From positions 1-17,497 of the forward strand of contig CALKAL010000068.1 in assembly GCA_937983065.1 (NCBI GenBank): a stretch of 17,497 nucleotides of DNA. Reading direction: 5' to 3'. Both the position numbers and the translations under genes were made by a program. Shown here piece by piece: positions 1 to 6,299 of the stretch. The notes under the pieces were generated by a model. The model saw only the letters and a program-made list of their open reading frames with translations. It did no database searches and was not told the DNA's origin. The DNA is from an uncultured Bacillaceae bacterium. GTDB taxonomy: Bacteria > Bacillota > Bacilli > Bacillales > Alkalibacillaceae. The first letter of the stretch is position 1; the number at the start of each line of letters is the position of its first letter.

Positions 1-59
1 ATTTTTTCTAGAAAAGCTTGCCAAAATTATCCCGAGAACTATTTTACACATACTACAGA

Positions 60-88
60 TTGTGATAAAATTAAAAGATAAAAATAAT
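60..88 (+). promoter_or_regulatory. putative sigma-A promoter of the SnoaL-like gene
   Basis: A -35-like TTGTGA (60-65) and a -10-like AATAAT (83-88) are separated by 17 bp. They lie about 30 bp upstream of the first gene's start at 121. The -10 matches the consensus at five of six bases and the -35 at four of six. The region is very AT-rich, so chance matches are possible. Confidence 0.4.
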
Positions 89-120
89 TATGAATGTTTA
101 GGTGGAATGGGGGATATTTT

Positions 121-489
121 ATGAGTTATGAGCAAGCATTGGAGCAATATATAGCTGCTACTAATACACATGACTTTAATAATGTGAAAAAAATTCTTCA
201 TGAAAATGCGATATATTGGTTTACTAATAAAACATGTTCTAACATGAATGAAATTCAAAATTACTTTGAAACCAGCTGGCAACAAATAAAAGCAGAAGTT
301 TATTCAGCAAGAGATATTAAGTGGATTGCAACTGATGAAACCTCCGCCACTTGTATATATACTTACCATTATGAAGGTTACTACAATGGTAATTTTGTAT
401 CGGGAAGTGGAAGAGCTACAAATGTGTTTCTTAAGATGAATGGTGAGTGGAAGCTAATCCACGAACATTTAAGTAGTCTTAAAAATTAA
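121..489 (+). CDS. NTF2-like / SnoaL-like domain protein
   Basis: A 122-residue protein with the cone-shaped NTF2-like fold pattern. An N-terminal helix (YEQALEQYIAATNTHDFNNV) is followed by a short acidic turn, then alternating beta strands ending in GEWKLIHEHLS, typical of SnoaL-like/DUF4440-type proteins. These proteins bind or transform small hydrophobic molecules, but substrate and reaction cannot be read from the sequence. I chose ATG 121 over the in-frame ATG at 94 because a GGGGG-containing ribosome binding site (about 108-113) sits at the right distance from 121, and the extra nine residues do not look like the family. No signal peptide is visible, so it is probably cytoplasmic. It is the first of four same-strand genes and may be co-transcribed with the NUDIX gene 36 bp downstream. 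Confidence 0.72.
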   Translation: MSYEQALEQYIAATNTHDFNNVKKILHENAIYWFTNKTCSNMNEIQNYFETSWQQIKAEVYSARDIKWIATDETSATCIYTYHYEGYYNGNFVSGSGRATNVFLKMNGEWKLIHEHLSSLKN

Positions 490-524
490 CAGTCTTAATT
501 GATGAAAAATTGGTGGTGATTATT

Positions 525-1141
525 TTGGGTCTGAAATGGCTAGAATGGGCTAAACAGCTTCAATCGATAGCACAAAATGGCTTAACCTATTCAAAAGATG
601 TTTTTGACCGCGAACGATTTGAAATGATTAGAGACATTAGTGTTGATATGATGTCACAACAAACAGGAGTTAATAAAGAAGTAGTAAAAAATCTATTTAC
701 GAATGATACGGGTTATGCGACTCCTAAAGTTGATATAAGAGCAGTTGTGTTTAAAGATCGTAAAATTTTAATGGTTAAGGAAAAATCAGACAGTGCTTGG
801 GCATTACCTGGTGGATGGGGAGATATCGGCTTTTCTCCGAGTGAAGTAGCTATTAAAGAAGTGGAAGAGGAAGCGGGACTAGACGTGAAAGCAATAAAAT
901 TAATAGGTGTATTTGATATGAAATGCCATCCGCATCCTCCCTCTGCTTATCATATTTATAAAATATTTATTCAATGCGAAATCATAGGTGGGGAGCCTAA
1001 AGCGGGACTAGAAACAAGTGATGTTCAATTTTTGTAGAGGACCAGTTACCGCCATTGTCAGTAGCCAGAAATACAGAGTCACAAATTAAGTTAGCTTTTA
1101 AACATTTACATAATCCAGAAGAGCCTGTATATTATGATTAA
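525..1141 (+). pseudogene. NUDIX hydrolase (YjhB-like), frameshifted near the 3' end
   Basis: The protein has the NUDIX_N helical N-terminus (LKWLEWAKQLQSIAQNGLTY) seen in Bacillus YjhB-like enzymes, then a NUDIX domain. A NUDIX box is visible in PGGWGDIGFSPSEVAIKEVE followed by EEAGL, with Lys for the usual Arg and Phe for the first Glu. NUDIX enzymes hydrolyse nucleoside diphosphates linked to another group; the substrate here is unknown. The upstream frame stops at 1037 just after SDVQF. Adding one T to the run at about 1029-1033 restores a reading FVEDQLPPLSVARNTESQ and onward to TAA at 1139-1141, matching the usual family C-terminus. So one base appears lost in a T tract, truncating about 35 residues. 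The start is likely TTG 525, preceded by GGTGGTGAT; a longer in-frame TTG lies at 510. The NUDIX box is intact, so the truncated product might retain activity. Confidence 0.75.
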
Positions 1142-1168
1142 TGTTTAAATTTACATTAGGAGGCCGAA

Positions 1169-1498
1169 ATGACTCAAGATTTTTACTGTGATGAAGTTTT
1201 AAGTGGCAAAACGAAAGTAAATAAAGTATTAGAAACAGATCATGTTTTAGCTTATTATCATACAAAGCCTTTTTATCCAGTTCATATAGTAGCTATTCCA
1301 AAGAAACATATTTCTTCTTTAATAACTTTAGAAGAGAGTGACAATGATTTGTTGCTAGAATTACTAGATGTTATCAAGCAGGTCGCTACTAAAGTAACTG
1401 AAGAACATGGTGCTTGTAGAGTAATTACTAATTTAGGAAATTATCAAGAATCAAAACATTTACACTGGCATATTATTTCCGGTAAACCGTTGAGATAG
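1169..1498 (+). CDS. HIT family protein (histidine triad nucleotide-binding/hydrolase)
   Basis: A 109-residue HIT-domain protein. The histidine triad is seen as KHLHWHI (His97, His99, His101), with the upstream Asn-containing strand VITNLG and the conserved HIVAIPKKHISSL segment around residues 39-51. HIT proteins hydrolyse or transfer nucleotidyl groups through the middle histidine, typically acting on AMP-linked small molecules (HINT branch). The length is normal for a small cytoplasmic HIT protein. A good ribosome binding site (AGGAGG, about 1158-1163) precedes the ATG. It starts 27 bp after the restored stop of the NUDIX gene, so the two nucleotide-acting enzymes are likely co-transcribed. 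The family call is secure; the specific substrate is not known. Confidence 0.88.
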   Translation: MTQDFYCDEVLSGKTKVNKVLETDHVLAYYHTKPFYPVHIVAIPKKHISSLITLEESDNDLLLELLDVIKQVATKVTEEHGACRVITNLGNYQESKHLHWHIISGKPLR

Positions 1499-1524
1499 AT
1501 TTCCTACTCATATGGGAGGATTCT

Positions 1525-1581
1525 TTGTGGGATTATTATATTTATAGTTCGCCCTGTAATTAAATAAAAAATTACGGGAGG
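1525..1581 (+). promoter_or_regulatory. possible leader ORF and Shine-Dalgarno-sequestering hairpin
   Basis: GGGAGGA (1514-1520) precedes TTG 1525, which opens a 12-codon ORF (LWDYYIYSSPCN) ending at TAA 1561-1563. Its last codons form the left arm (1552-1561, CCCTGTAATT) of a hairpin whose right arm (1570-1578, AATTACGGG) includes part of the GGGAGG Shine-Dalgarno of the methyltransferase gene. That is nine pairs with one bulged T and an 8-nt loop. The layout resembles translational attenuators, but this is inference; a chance short ORF is quite possible. Confidence 0.25.
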
Positions 1582-1588
1582 TCATTAT

Positions 1589-2335
1589 ATGGAACAGAAG
1601 TGGGTAAAACCTTTTTATAAAAAACAGTTTGAATGGTTTTCTTATTTACAAGAATATAGAGAGGAATATGATGAAATGGCTAAAGAGATTGAAACTCAAG
1701 TTCGTAAACCATTTCATTCCGTTCTCGAAATTGGTGCAGGTAATGGGAACTTAGCAAGAGCGATGGCTGCATTGAATAAAGAAGTGACAACGGTCGAATT
1801 AGTTCCTGAACTAGTTGAATTCGCAAAGCAATTTAAGCAAGAAAATTTAACGTCATTATGTGGAAGCTTTTACGATATTGAATTACCTGAAACCTTTGAT
1901 GTATTACTTTATATCGATGGTTTCGGTGTAGGAGAAGATCATGAGCAAATATTTCTATTGAAACGAATTTATAACTGGCTAAAGCAAGATGGCATAGCTT
2001 TAATTGATATTTATAATCCGTCCTACTGGGAAAAAGCAGATGGTCAATCGATGTACATTGATCAATCTAGGAAAGTGTTACGAGAATATAAATATGATAA
2101 AGAAAATCATAGAATGCTAGATATTTGGTGGAAAGAAGAAAATTCTGAAGAAACACATACACAGTCATTAGCTTGTTATTCAGTTGATGCAATTGAGAAG
2201 ATGTGCAAAGAAGCGGGCTTAAAGATTATTGACATTTTTCCGGGTGGAGCGATGGATTGGGATGAATGGAAATACAATCCAAAGGTTTCATTAGAAGAGT
2301 GCCTGTCTTATAGGATTAAAGTTGTTAGAGCTTAA
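1589..2335 (+). CDS. class I SAM-dependent methyltransferase
   Basis: A 248-residue Rossmann-fold methyltransferase. Motif I is VLEIGAGNGNLA (about residues 45-56), the acidic end of strand 2 is in TTVELVPE (about 67-74), and the motif IV/post-motif region is in DVLLYIDGFG, followed by the helix RIYNWLKQDGIALIDIY. It therefore transfers a methyl group from S-adenosylmethionine to an unidentified, probably small-molecule, acceptor. It has no signal peptide or membrane segment, so it is cytoplasmic. GGGAGG (1576-1581) lies 7 nt before the ATG but is partly paired in a possible hairpin. It is the last gene of the + strand run and is followed immediately by a terminator. It is not closely like YrrT or the Erm rRNA methylases. 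Confidence 0.82.
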   Translation: MEQKWVKPFYKKQFEWFSYLQEYREEYDEMAKEIETQVRKPFHSVLEIGAGNGNLARAMAALNKEVTTVELVPELVEFAKQFKQENLTSLCGSFYDIELPETFDVLLYIDGFGVGEDHEQIFLLKRIYNWLKQDGIALIDIYNPSYWEKADGQSMYIDQSRKVLREYKYDKENHRMLDIWWKEENSEETHTQSLACYSVDAIEKMCKEAGLKIIDIFPGGAMDWDEWKYNPKVSLEECLSYRIKVVRA

Positions 2336-2345
2336 ATTGAGTTGT

Positions 2346-2383
2346 AAGGGAAATCCTTTTGGAAAAAGGGATTTCCCTTTCTT
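2346..2383 (+). terminator. rho-independent terminator after the methyltransferase
   Basis: AAGGGAAATCC (2346-2356) pairs perfectly with GGATTTCCCTT (2369-2379), with extra T/A pairing possible inside the loop, and is followed by a short T-rich tail. It sits 11 bp after the methyltransferase stop and just before the convergent Phd-Uma2 gene end at 2393, so it may separate the two transcripts. Confidence 0.75.
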
Positions 2384-2392
2384 TGTGTGATG

Positions 2393-3139
2393 TTAAAATA
2401 TAGTTTCTCTAAAAAGCTTCTTAACATCAATCTTTAAATCATCGTAAAGATAAGAATGGGCAATTTCGTTATGTCTATAAGTTGTTAATTGTTTAATATT
2501 TTTATCCTCAAACTCATATATAGTCACTTCTTTATTTTCCAGGTTAACGATCCAATATTCTTTCACGCCACAATCTTTGTAAAGGTTTAGCTTTAAAATC
2601 AAATCTTTATCACGGGTACTTTTTGAGAGAACTTCAACAGTTAAGGATGGAATATCTTTATAAGATTCATCTTCATTCAAAGATTTTTCCAGGTCACAAA
2701 TAACTACAAGATCAGGTTGAACCGTACTAATTTGTCCAGTAGGCTTTTTCAATTCTATATCGTATGGGGCAATTATTGGTGTACAATCCTTACCTTGAAA
2801 AAAGTTATAAAAGTTGAAGTACAATTCACCAACTGCAATCTGATGTTTTGTATTTGGTGAAGCAAGTAAATGAATTTCCCCATCTATATATTCATATCTC
2901 TCTTCAGACTCTTGTCGTAACTTCATAAATTCATCGTAAGTTGCTTTTTGGCCAAATCCGTCAAGGGAAAAATTCTCTTTAATATGCTCGATAAAGATTG
3001 TTTGATTTTGTTTATTTTTTTCGATGGAAGTAAGTTTGGCAATTTCTGTTCCGTTCCTTGTAACGATAATATCTTCGTGCGTTGCTAACATTAAGTATTT
3101 TCCGAAGTTGTTTTGTAATTCAGTAGAACTTACTCTCAT
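2393..3139 (-). CDS. Phd/YefM-type antitoxin domain fused to Uma2 family (DUF820) endonuclease
   Basis: A 248-residue two-domain protein. Residues 1-45 (MRVSSTELQNNFGKYLMLA, then IIVTRNGTEIAKL) are a classic Phd/YefM prevent-host-death fold, which binds operator DNA and neutralises toxins in type II systems. Residues about 66-215 are a Uma2/DUF820 domain of the PD-(D/E)XK superfamily. It shows RYEYIDGEIHLLASP, then QPDLVVICD (Asp143), LTVEVLSKSTRDKD (Glu169) and LNLYKDCGVKEYWIV. The catalytic-type Asp and Glu are present. I chose ATG 3139, preceded by GGAGG at 8 nt, over an in-frame GTG at 3154. The gene is solitary, with its own strong promoter and a palindrome at the predicted start site, so autoregulation is likely. 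No separate toxin or antitoxin gene is adjacent. The biological role of Uma2 proteins is poorly known. Confidence 0.85.
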   Translation of the reverse strand: MRVSSTELQNNFGKYLMLATHEDIIVTRNGTEIAKLTSIEKNKQNQTIFIEHIKENFSLDGFGQKATYDEFMKLRQESEERYEYIDGEIHLLASPNTKHQIAVGELYFNFYNFFQGKDCTPIIAPYDIELKKPTGQISTVQPDLVVICDLEKSLNEDESYKDIPSLTVEVLSKSTRDKDLILKLNLYKDCGVKEYWIVNLENKEVTIYEFEDKNIKQLTTYRHNEIAHSYLYDDLKIDVKKLFRETIF

Positions 3140-3160
3140 TTTCACAACCTCCACAATTGA

Positions 3161-3178
3161 CTATATTAGCTAATATAG
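3161..3178. promoter_or_regulatory. 18-bp perfect palindrome, probable operator of the Phd-Uma2 gene
   Basis: CTATATTAGCTAATATAG is a perfect inverted repeat covering about +2 to +19 of the predicted - strand transcript, 21 bp upstream of the ATG. A second copy of the core TAGCTA (3176-3181) overlaps its end, 9 bp from the first (3167-3172). Phd/YefM proteins bind short palindromes at their own promoters, so this is a likely autoregulatory site. Confidence 0.55.
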
Positions 3179-3186
3179 CTAACTTT

Positions 3187-3215
3187 ATTATATATAATTT
3201 TGGTAAAAAATTCAA
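3187..3215 (-). promoter_or_regulatory. sigma-A promoter of the Phd-Uma2 gene
   Basis: On the - strand, TTGAAT (3215-3210) and a perfect TATAAT (3192-3187) are separated by exactly 17 bp. The predicted start is near 3180, immediately before the 18-bp palindrome. Confidence 0.65.
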
Positions 3216-3239
3216 TGAAGTCCCACCCATTTTTAGCAA

Positions 3240-3273
3240 GAAAAAATCACACACGAATTGTGCTCGTGTGTGA
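3240..3273 (-). terminator. rho-independent terminator of mccAB
   Basis: A perfect 10-bp stem, TCACACACGA / TCGTGTGTGA (3273-3264 and 3256-3247), with a 7-nt loop is followed on the - strand by TTTTTT (3246-3241). It lies 13 bp after the mccB stop codon. Confidence 0.9.
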
Positions 3274-3286
3274 CTTTATGAAAAAA

Positions 3287-4420
3287 TTATTGATTAAACG
3301 CATTTTCTAAATCCTCAATCAAGTCTTGAACATCTTCAAGGCCGACTGAAATTCGAATGAGTCCCTCTGTAATACCTAACTCATCACGACGCTCTTTTGG
3401 AATTGAGGCGTGGGTCATTTTTGCAGGTAGAGAAATTAAGCTTTCAACTGCTCCTAAACTTTCAGCAAGGGTAAAGAAACGAGTCTTTTCTAATATTTTA
3501 TCCGCAAGCTCACCACTACCGACATCAAAGGAAATCATACCACCGAATCCCCGTGTTTGATTTTTATGGATTTCATGGCCTGGATGATCTTCGAAACCTG
3601 GATAAAATACTTTTTGAACTATTGAATGGTTTTTTAAATAATCGGCTATTTTTCTTGAGTTTTCTTCAATTTCTTCCATACGAACTGCTAATGTTTTAAT
3701 GCCGCGAATGAGTAGCCAGCTATCTTGAGGTCCAAGAATCGCGCCGACAGAGTTTTGGATAAAATGTAAATCTTCTCTTAGTTGTTCTGAATTGACAACG
3801 ACAACGCCTGCTACGACATCACTATGACCACCTAAATATTTCGTCGCACTATGAAGGACGATATCTGCACCTTGTTCAATCGGGTTTTGCCAATAAGGTG
3901 TCGCGAATGTGTTGTCAACGATCAATAATAGGTTGTTCTCTTTAGCTAGTTTTGCAACAGCTTTTAAATCTGTCACTTTGAGAAGCGGGTTTGTCGGTGT
4001 TTCAATGAAAATTGCTTTCGTATTCGGTTTAATCGCCTCTTTTACAACTGACAAATCACTCGTATCAACAAAGTCTGATTCGATATTGAAACGATTTAGA
4101 ACCTTAGACATTAATCGGTAAGTTCCTCCATATACGTCATCAGTGAAAACGATATGGTCTCCACTAGAAAATAACTGCATGACAGATGTGATGGCCGCCA
4201 TTCCAGAACTAAAGGCAAATCCTGCAACGCCACCTTCTAAATCGGCTACGAGATGCTCCAGTGCCTCCCGAGTTGGATTTCCCGTTCTCGCGTATTCATA
4301 TTTAAAATTGCCAATGCCATCTTGTTTAAATGTACTCGCATGAGAAACAGGAATCGAAACTGCCCCTGTATTTTTATCTAAAGAAATACCACCATGAATC
4401 ATTAATGTTTTCTTTCGCAA
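3287..4420 (-). CDS. mccB: cystathionine gamma-lyase / homocysteine gamma-lyase (MccB, YrhB)
   Basis: A 377-residue Cys/Met-metabolism PLP enzyme, close to the usual length of about 380. The PLP-binding lysine is Lys194 in HSATKYLGGHSD, and the conserved EYARTGNPTREALE, FSSGMAAITSV and ETPTNPLLKV segments are present. The enzyme cleaves cystathionine to cysteine, 2-oxobutyrate and ammonia, completing reverse transsulfuration from homocysteine; the B. subtilis enzyme also acts on homocysteine. Cytoplasmic. The start is TTG 4420, with TAGGAGG overlapping the stop codon of mccA. The 11-bp gap and shared Shine-Dalgarno imply translational coupling. The pairing with mccA makes MccB a better call than MetI or MetC, although these relatives are similar in sequence. 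Confidence 0.92.
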   Translation of the reverse strand: MRKKTLMIHGGISLDKNTGAVSIPVSHASTFKQDGIGNFKYEYARTGNPTREALEHLVADLEGGVAGFAFSSGMAAITSVMQLFSSGDHIVFTDDVYGGTYRLMSKVLNRFNIESDFVDTSDLSVVKEAIKPNTKAIFIETPTNPLLKVTDLKAVAKLAKENNLLLIVDNTFATPYWQNPIEQGADIVLHSATKYLGGHSDVVAGVVVVNSEQLREDLHFIQNSVGAILGPQDSWLLIRGIKTLAVRMEEIEENSRKIADYLKNHSIVQKVFYPGFEDHPGHEIHKNQTRGFGGMISFDVGSGELADKILEKTRFFTLAESLGAVESLISLPAKMTHASIPKERRDELGITEGLIRISVGLEDVQDLIEDLENAFNQ

Positions 4421-4431
4421 AATGTCTCCTC

Positions 4432-5349
4432 CTAAAAGTTATAAATTTGTTTTGATAAATAACGCTCACTACTATCCGGAAAGATAACGACGATATTCGT
4501 ACCTTCCTTCGCTTTTTTAGCTTCTCTAAGAGCTGCTTCATAAACTGCCCCCGAGGAGCTGCCTACTAATAGCCCCTCTTTTTTCGCTAAATCTTTAACG
4601 TGAAAGAATGCATCTTCATCACTAATCGTATATATGCCGTCAAAGTATTTTTCATCTAAAAATGGTGGGATGAACTCTAATCCGATGCCTTCTGTTTGGT
4701 GAGGTCCAGGCTTCCCCCCATTTAAGATCGATCCTTCTGGTTCAACGATGACGGTTTTAATCGTTTCGTCTTTTTCTTTAAAGTACTTGGCAGCTCCAGC
4801 AAAAGTTCCGCCACTACCAGCTCCTGCTATAAAAATATCTATTTCCCCATTTAAATCTTCCATAATTTCTGGTGCTAACGTTTCATAGTAGGCAAGAGGA
4901 TTTACTTCATTTTCAAACTGAAGTGGACAATAGGAATCAGGAGTCTCTTTTTGTAGCTCCTTTGCCTTTTCTATTGCACCTACCATACCAAGCTCGGACG
5001 GTGTATTAATAACTTGAGTACCGAGAGCCCTCATTAAATCCTGTTTTTCTTGACTAAACTTTTCGGGAACGACACAAATAATTTTAATGTCTGTATTTAA
5101 AGCAGCCATTGCCAAACCAATCCCCGTATTACCTGCAGTAGGTTCAATAAGTGTCCCTTTTTCACTTATTTTTTTAGACTTGATGGCATCTTCAAGGAGC
5201 TTTTTCCCTAGCCGATCTTTAATACTTCCCCCAGGATTATAAAATTCTAGTTTTGCGAAAATTCGCACTCGATCACGGTATGGATGTTCATTTATTTTAA
5301 CTAATGGTGTTCTACCAATTAATTCTTTAACACTTTCAAGATAAGCCAT
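4432..5349 (-). CDS. mccA: O-acetylserine-dependent cystathionine beta-synthase (MccA, YrhA)
   Basis: A 305-residue beta-family PLP enzyme of the cysteine synthase type. The PLP lysine is Lys44 in NPGGSIKDR. The substrate loop TAGNTGIGLA, the phosphate-binding glycine run AGAGSGGTFAG and the GSSSGA strand are all present. MccA condenses O-acetylserine with homocysteine to give cystathionine, the first step of reverse transsulfuration, and feeds MccB. It lacks the heme and CBS domains of eukaryotic cystathionine beta-synthases. The ATG has AAGGAAG upstream. Adjacency to mccB and nearness of yrrT support MccA over CysK. In B. subtilis this operon is repressed by CymR when cysteine is available; the upstream region here has a candidate CymR-like GGAATT element. 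Confidence 0.92.
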   Translation of the reverse strand: MAYLESVKELIGRTPLVKINEHPYRDRVRIFAKLEFYNPGGSIKDRLGKKLLEDAIKSKKISEKGTLIEPTAGNTGIGLAMAALNTDIKIICVVPEKFSQEKQDLMRALGTQVINTPSELGMVGAIEKAKELQKETPDSYCPLQFENEVNPLAYYETLAPEIMEDLNGEIDIFIAGAGSGGTFAGAAKYFKEKDETIKTVIVEPEGSILNGGKPGPHQTEGIGLEFIPPFLDEKYFDGIYTISDEDAFFHVKDLAKKEGLLVGSSSGAVYEAALREAKKAKEGTNIVVIFPDSSERYLSKQIYNF

Positions 5350-5394
5350 TAGAACACTTCCTTATTTAGTTTCAAAGACAAGTAGGTTAAAGTA

Positions 5395-5439
5395 TATAAT
5401 TCCTATTAGTATAGTATGATATTTTTAAAATTATGTAAA
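5395..5439 (-). promoter_or_regulatory. mccA promoter with possible CymR-like operator
   Basis: On the - strand, TTTACA (5439-5434) and TACTAT (5416-5411) have a 17-bp spacer, placing the start near 5404. The adjacent ACTAATAGGAATTATAT (about 5411-5395) carries the GGAATT end that I recall from CymR operators. The promoter is reasonable; the operator assignment rests on memory of the consensus and is weak. Confidence 0.4.
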
Positions 5440-5501
5440 GGTTACGATATCTAAGTGGGCTGAATTTCCTTTTAAAGAAACGAATTAATTATAATTCATA
5501 C

Positions 5502-5530
5502 TATACATATCGGATTACATTGAATATAAT
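5502..5530 (+). promoter_or_regulatory. putative yrrT promoter
   Basis: TATACA (5502-5507) and a perfect TATAAT (5525-5530) are separated by 17 bp, 24 bp upstream of the yrrT ATG. The predicted leader would be very short, starting close to the Shine-Dalgarno, so another upstream start is possible. Confidence 0.45.
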
Positions 5531-5553
5531 GTGAGCTAAGGAGGTATGAGTCT

Positions 5554-6192
5554 ATGGGTAGAGAATTTGATGAATTATTTAAAGAATGGGCTCCGACTTA
5601 TGATGATACAGTTATGGGAAATGATGTTGAGTATAGAGAAGTTTTTCGTTCCTACGATCAAATTTTAGACGAAGTGGCTAGTAGAGCGGCTGGGACTGTT
5701 TTAGAATTCGGTGTTGGAACAGGAAATTTAACGAAGCGACTAATCGATCGGGGACATAACGTGTATGGTATTGAACCATCTGAAGAAATGCGACTTATCG
5801 CAACAGAGAAAATACGAGGAATACGAGTGAAAGACGGAGATTTTATCGATTTTCCAGAAATGAGTGAGCCAATCAACACTATTGTTAGCTCATATGCTTT
5901 TCACCACTTAACCGATTTAGAAAAAGATAAAGCGATCTCAATTTATGCGGATATGTTAAAGCTTGGCGATAAAATTGTTTTTGCTGATACAGTTTTTGAA
6001 AACGAGCAAGCAAAATTGAAAATAATTAATGCGTCGAGAAGTAAGGGTTATTTTAACCTAGTAAGAGATTTAGAGACAGAATATTATTCTACGATTCCAT
6101 TGTTGGGGCAGATGTTTAAAAACAATGGATTTGATGTGAGTTTTAAACAAATGAATGATTTTGTGTGGATTATTGAAGCAATCAAAAAATAA
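5554..6192 (+). CDS. yrrT: YrrT family SAM-dependent methyltransferase
   Basis: A 212-residue class I methyltransferase that I recognise as YrrT. It begins MGREFDELFKEWAPTYDDTV, has motif I VLEFGVGTGNLT (about 49-60), the very conserved VSSYAFHHLTD and KIVFADTVFEN segments, and ends NDFVWIIEAIKK. YrrT is a putative AdoMet-dependent methyltransferase. In B. subtilis its gene heads the yrrT-mtnN-mccA-mccB operon, where it is thought to produce S-adenosylhomocysteine that is recycled to homocysteine for transsulfuration; its methyl acceptor is unknown. AAGGAGG precedes the ATG. Here the gene is divergent from mccAB across 204 bp instead of in the same operon, and mtnN is not next to it. A strong terminator follows. 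Confidence 0.92.
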   Translation: MGREFDELFKEWAPTYDDTVMGNDVEYREVFRSYDQILDEVASRAAGTVLEFGVGTGNLTKRLIDRGHNVYGIEPSEEMRLIATEKIRGIRVKDGDFIDFPEMSEPINTIVSSYAFHHLTDLEKDKAISIYADMLKLGDKIVFADTVFENEQAKLKIINASRSKGYFNLVRDLETEYYSTIPLLGQMFKNNGFDVSFKQMNDFVWIIEAIKK

Positions 6193-6226
6193 TAAAAGGG
6201 AGTGGGCAATCCACTTCCTTTTATTT
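6191..6226. terminator. bidirectional terminator between yrrT and the TIM-barrel gene
   Basis: AATAAAAGGGAGTGG (6191-6205) pairs with CCACTTCCTTTTATT (6211-6225), 15 pairs with one G-T wobble and a 5-nt loop. T-rich sequence follows on both strands. It overlaps the end of the yrrT stop codon and serves the convergent gene ending at 6300. Confidence 0.85.
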
Positions 6227-6299
6227 GGGTCTTGTGAAATCGAATTCTTCCACATTTCGGTAAATTTAAATGTGTAAATCCTGAATTTAAAAATTGCAA

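Noticed and set aside
1139..1160. TAATGT ... ACATTA inverted repeat just before the HIT gene
   Set aside because: Six-base AT-rich arms with an 8-nt loop are likely by chance, and there is no sign of a promoter or terminator role.
3357..4343. Several open frames on the + strand opposite mccB (for example 3357-3560, 3909-4121, 4143-4343)
   Set aside because: They are antisense to a clearly conserved enzyme gene, lack good ribosome binding sites and their translations show no recognisable domain.
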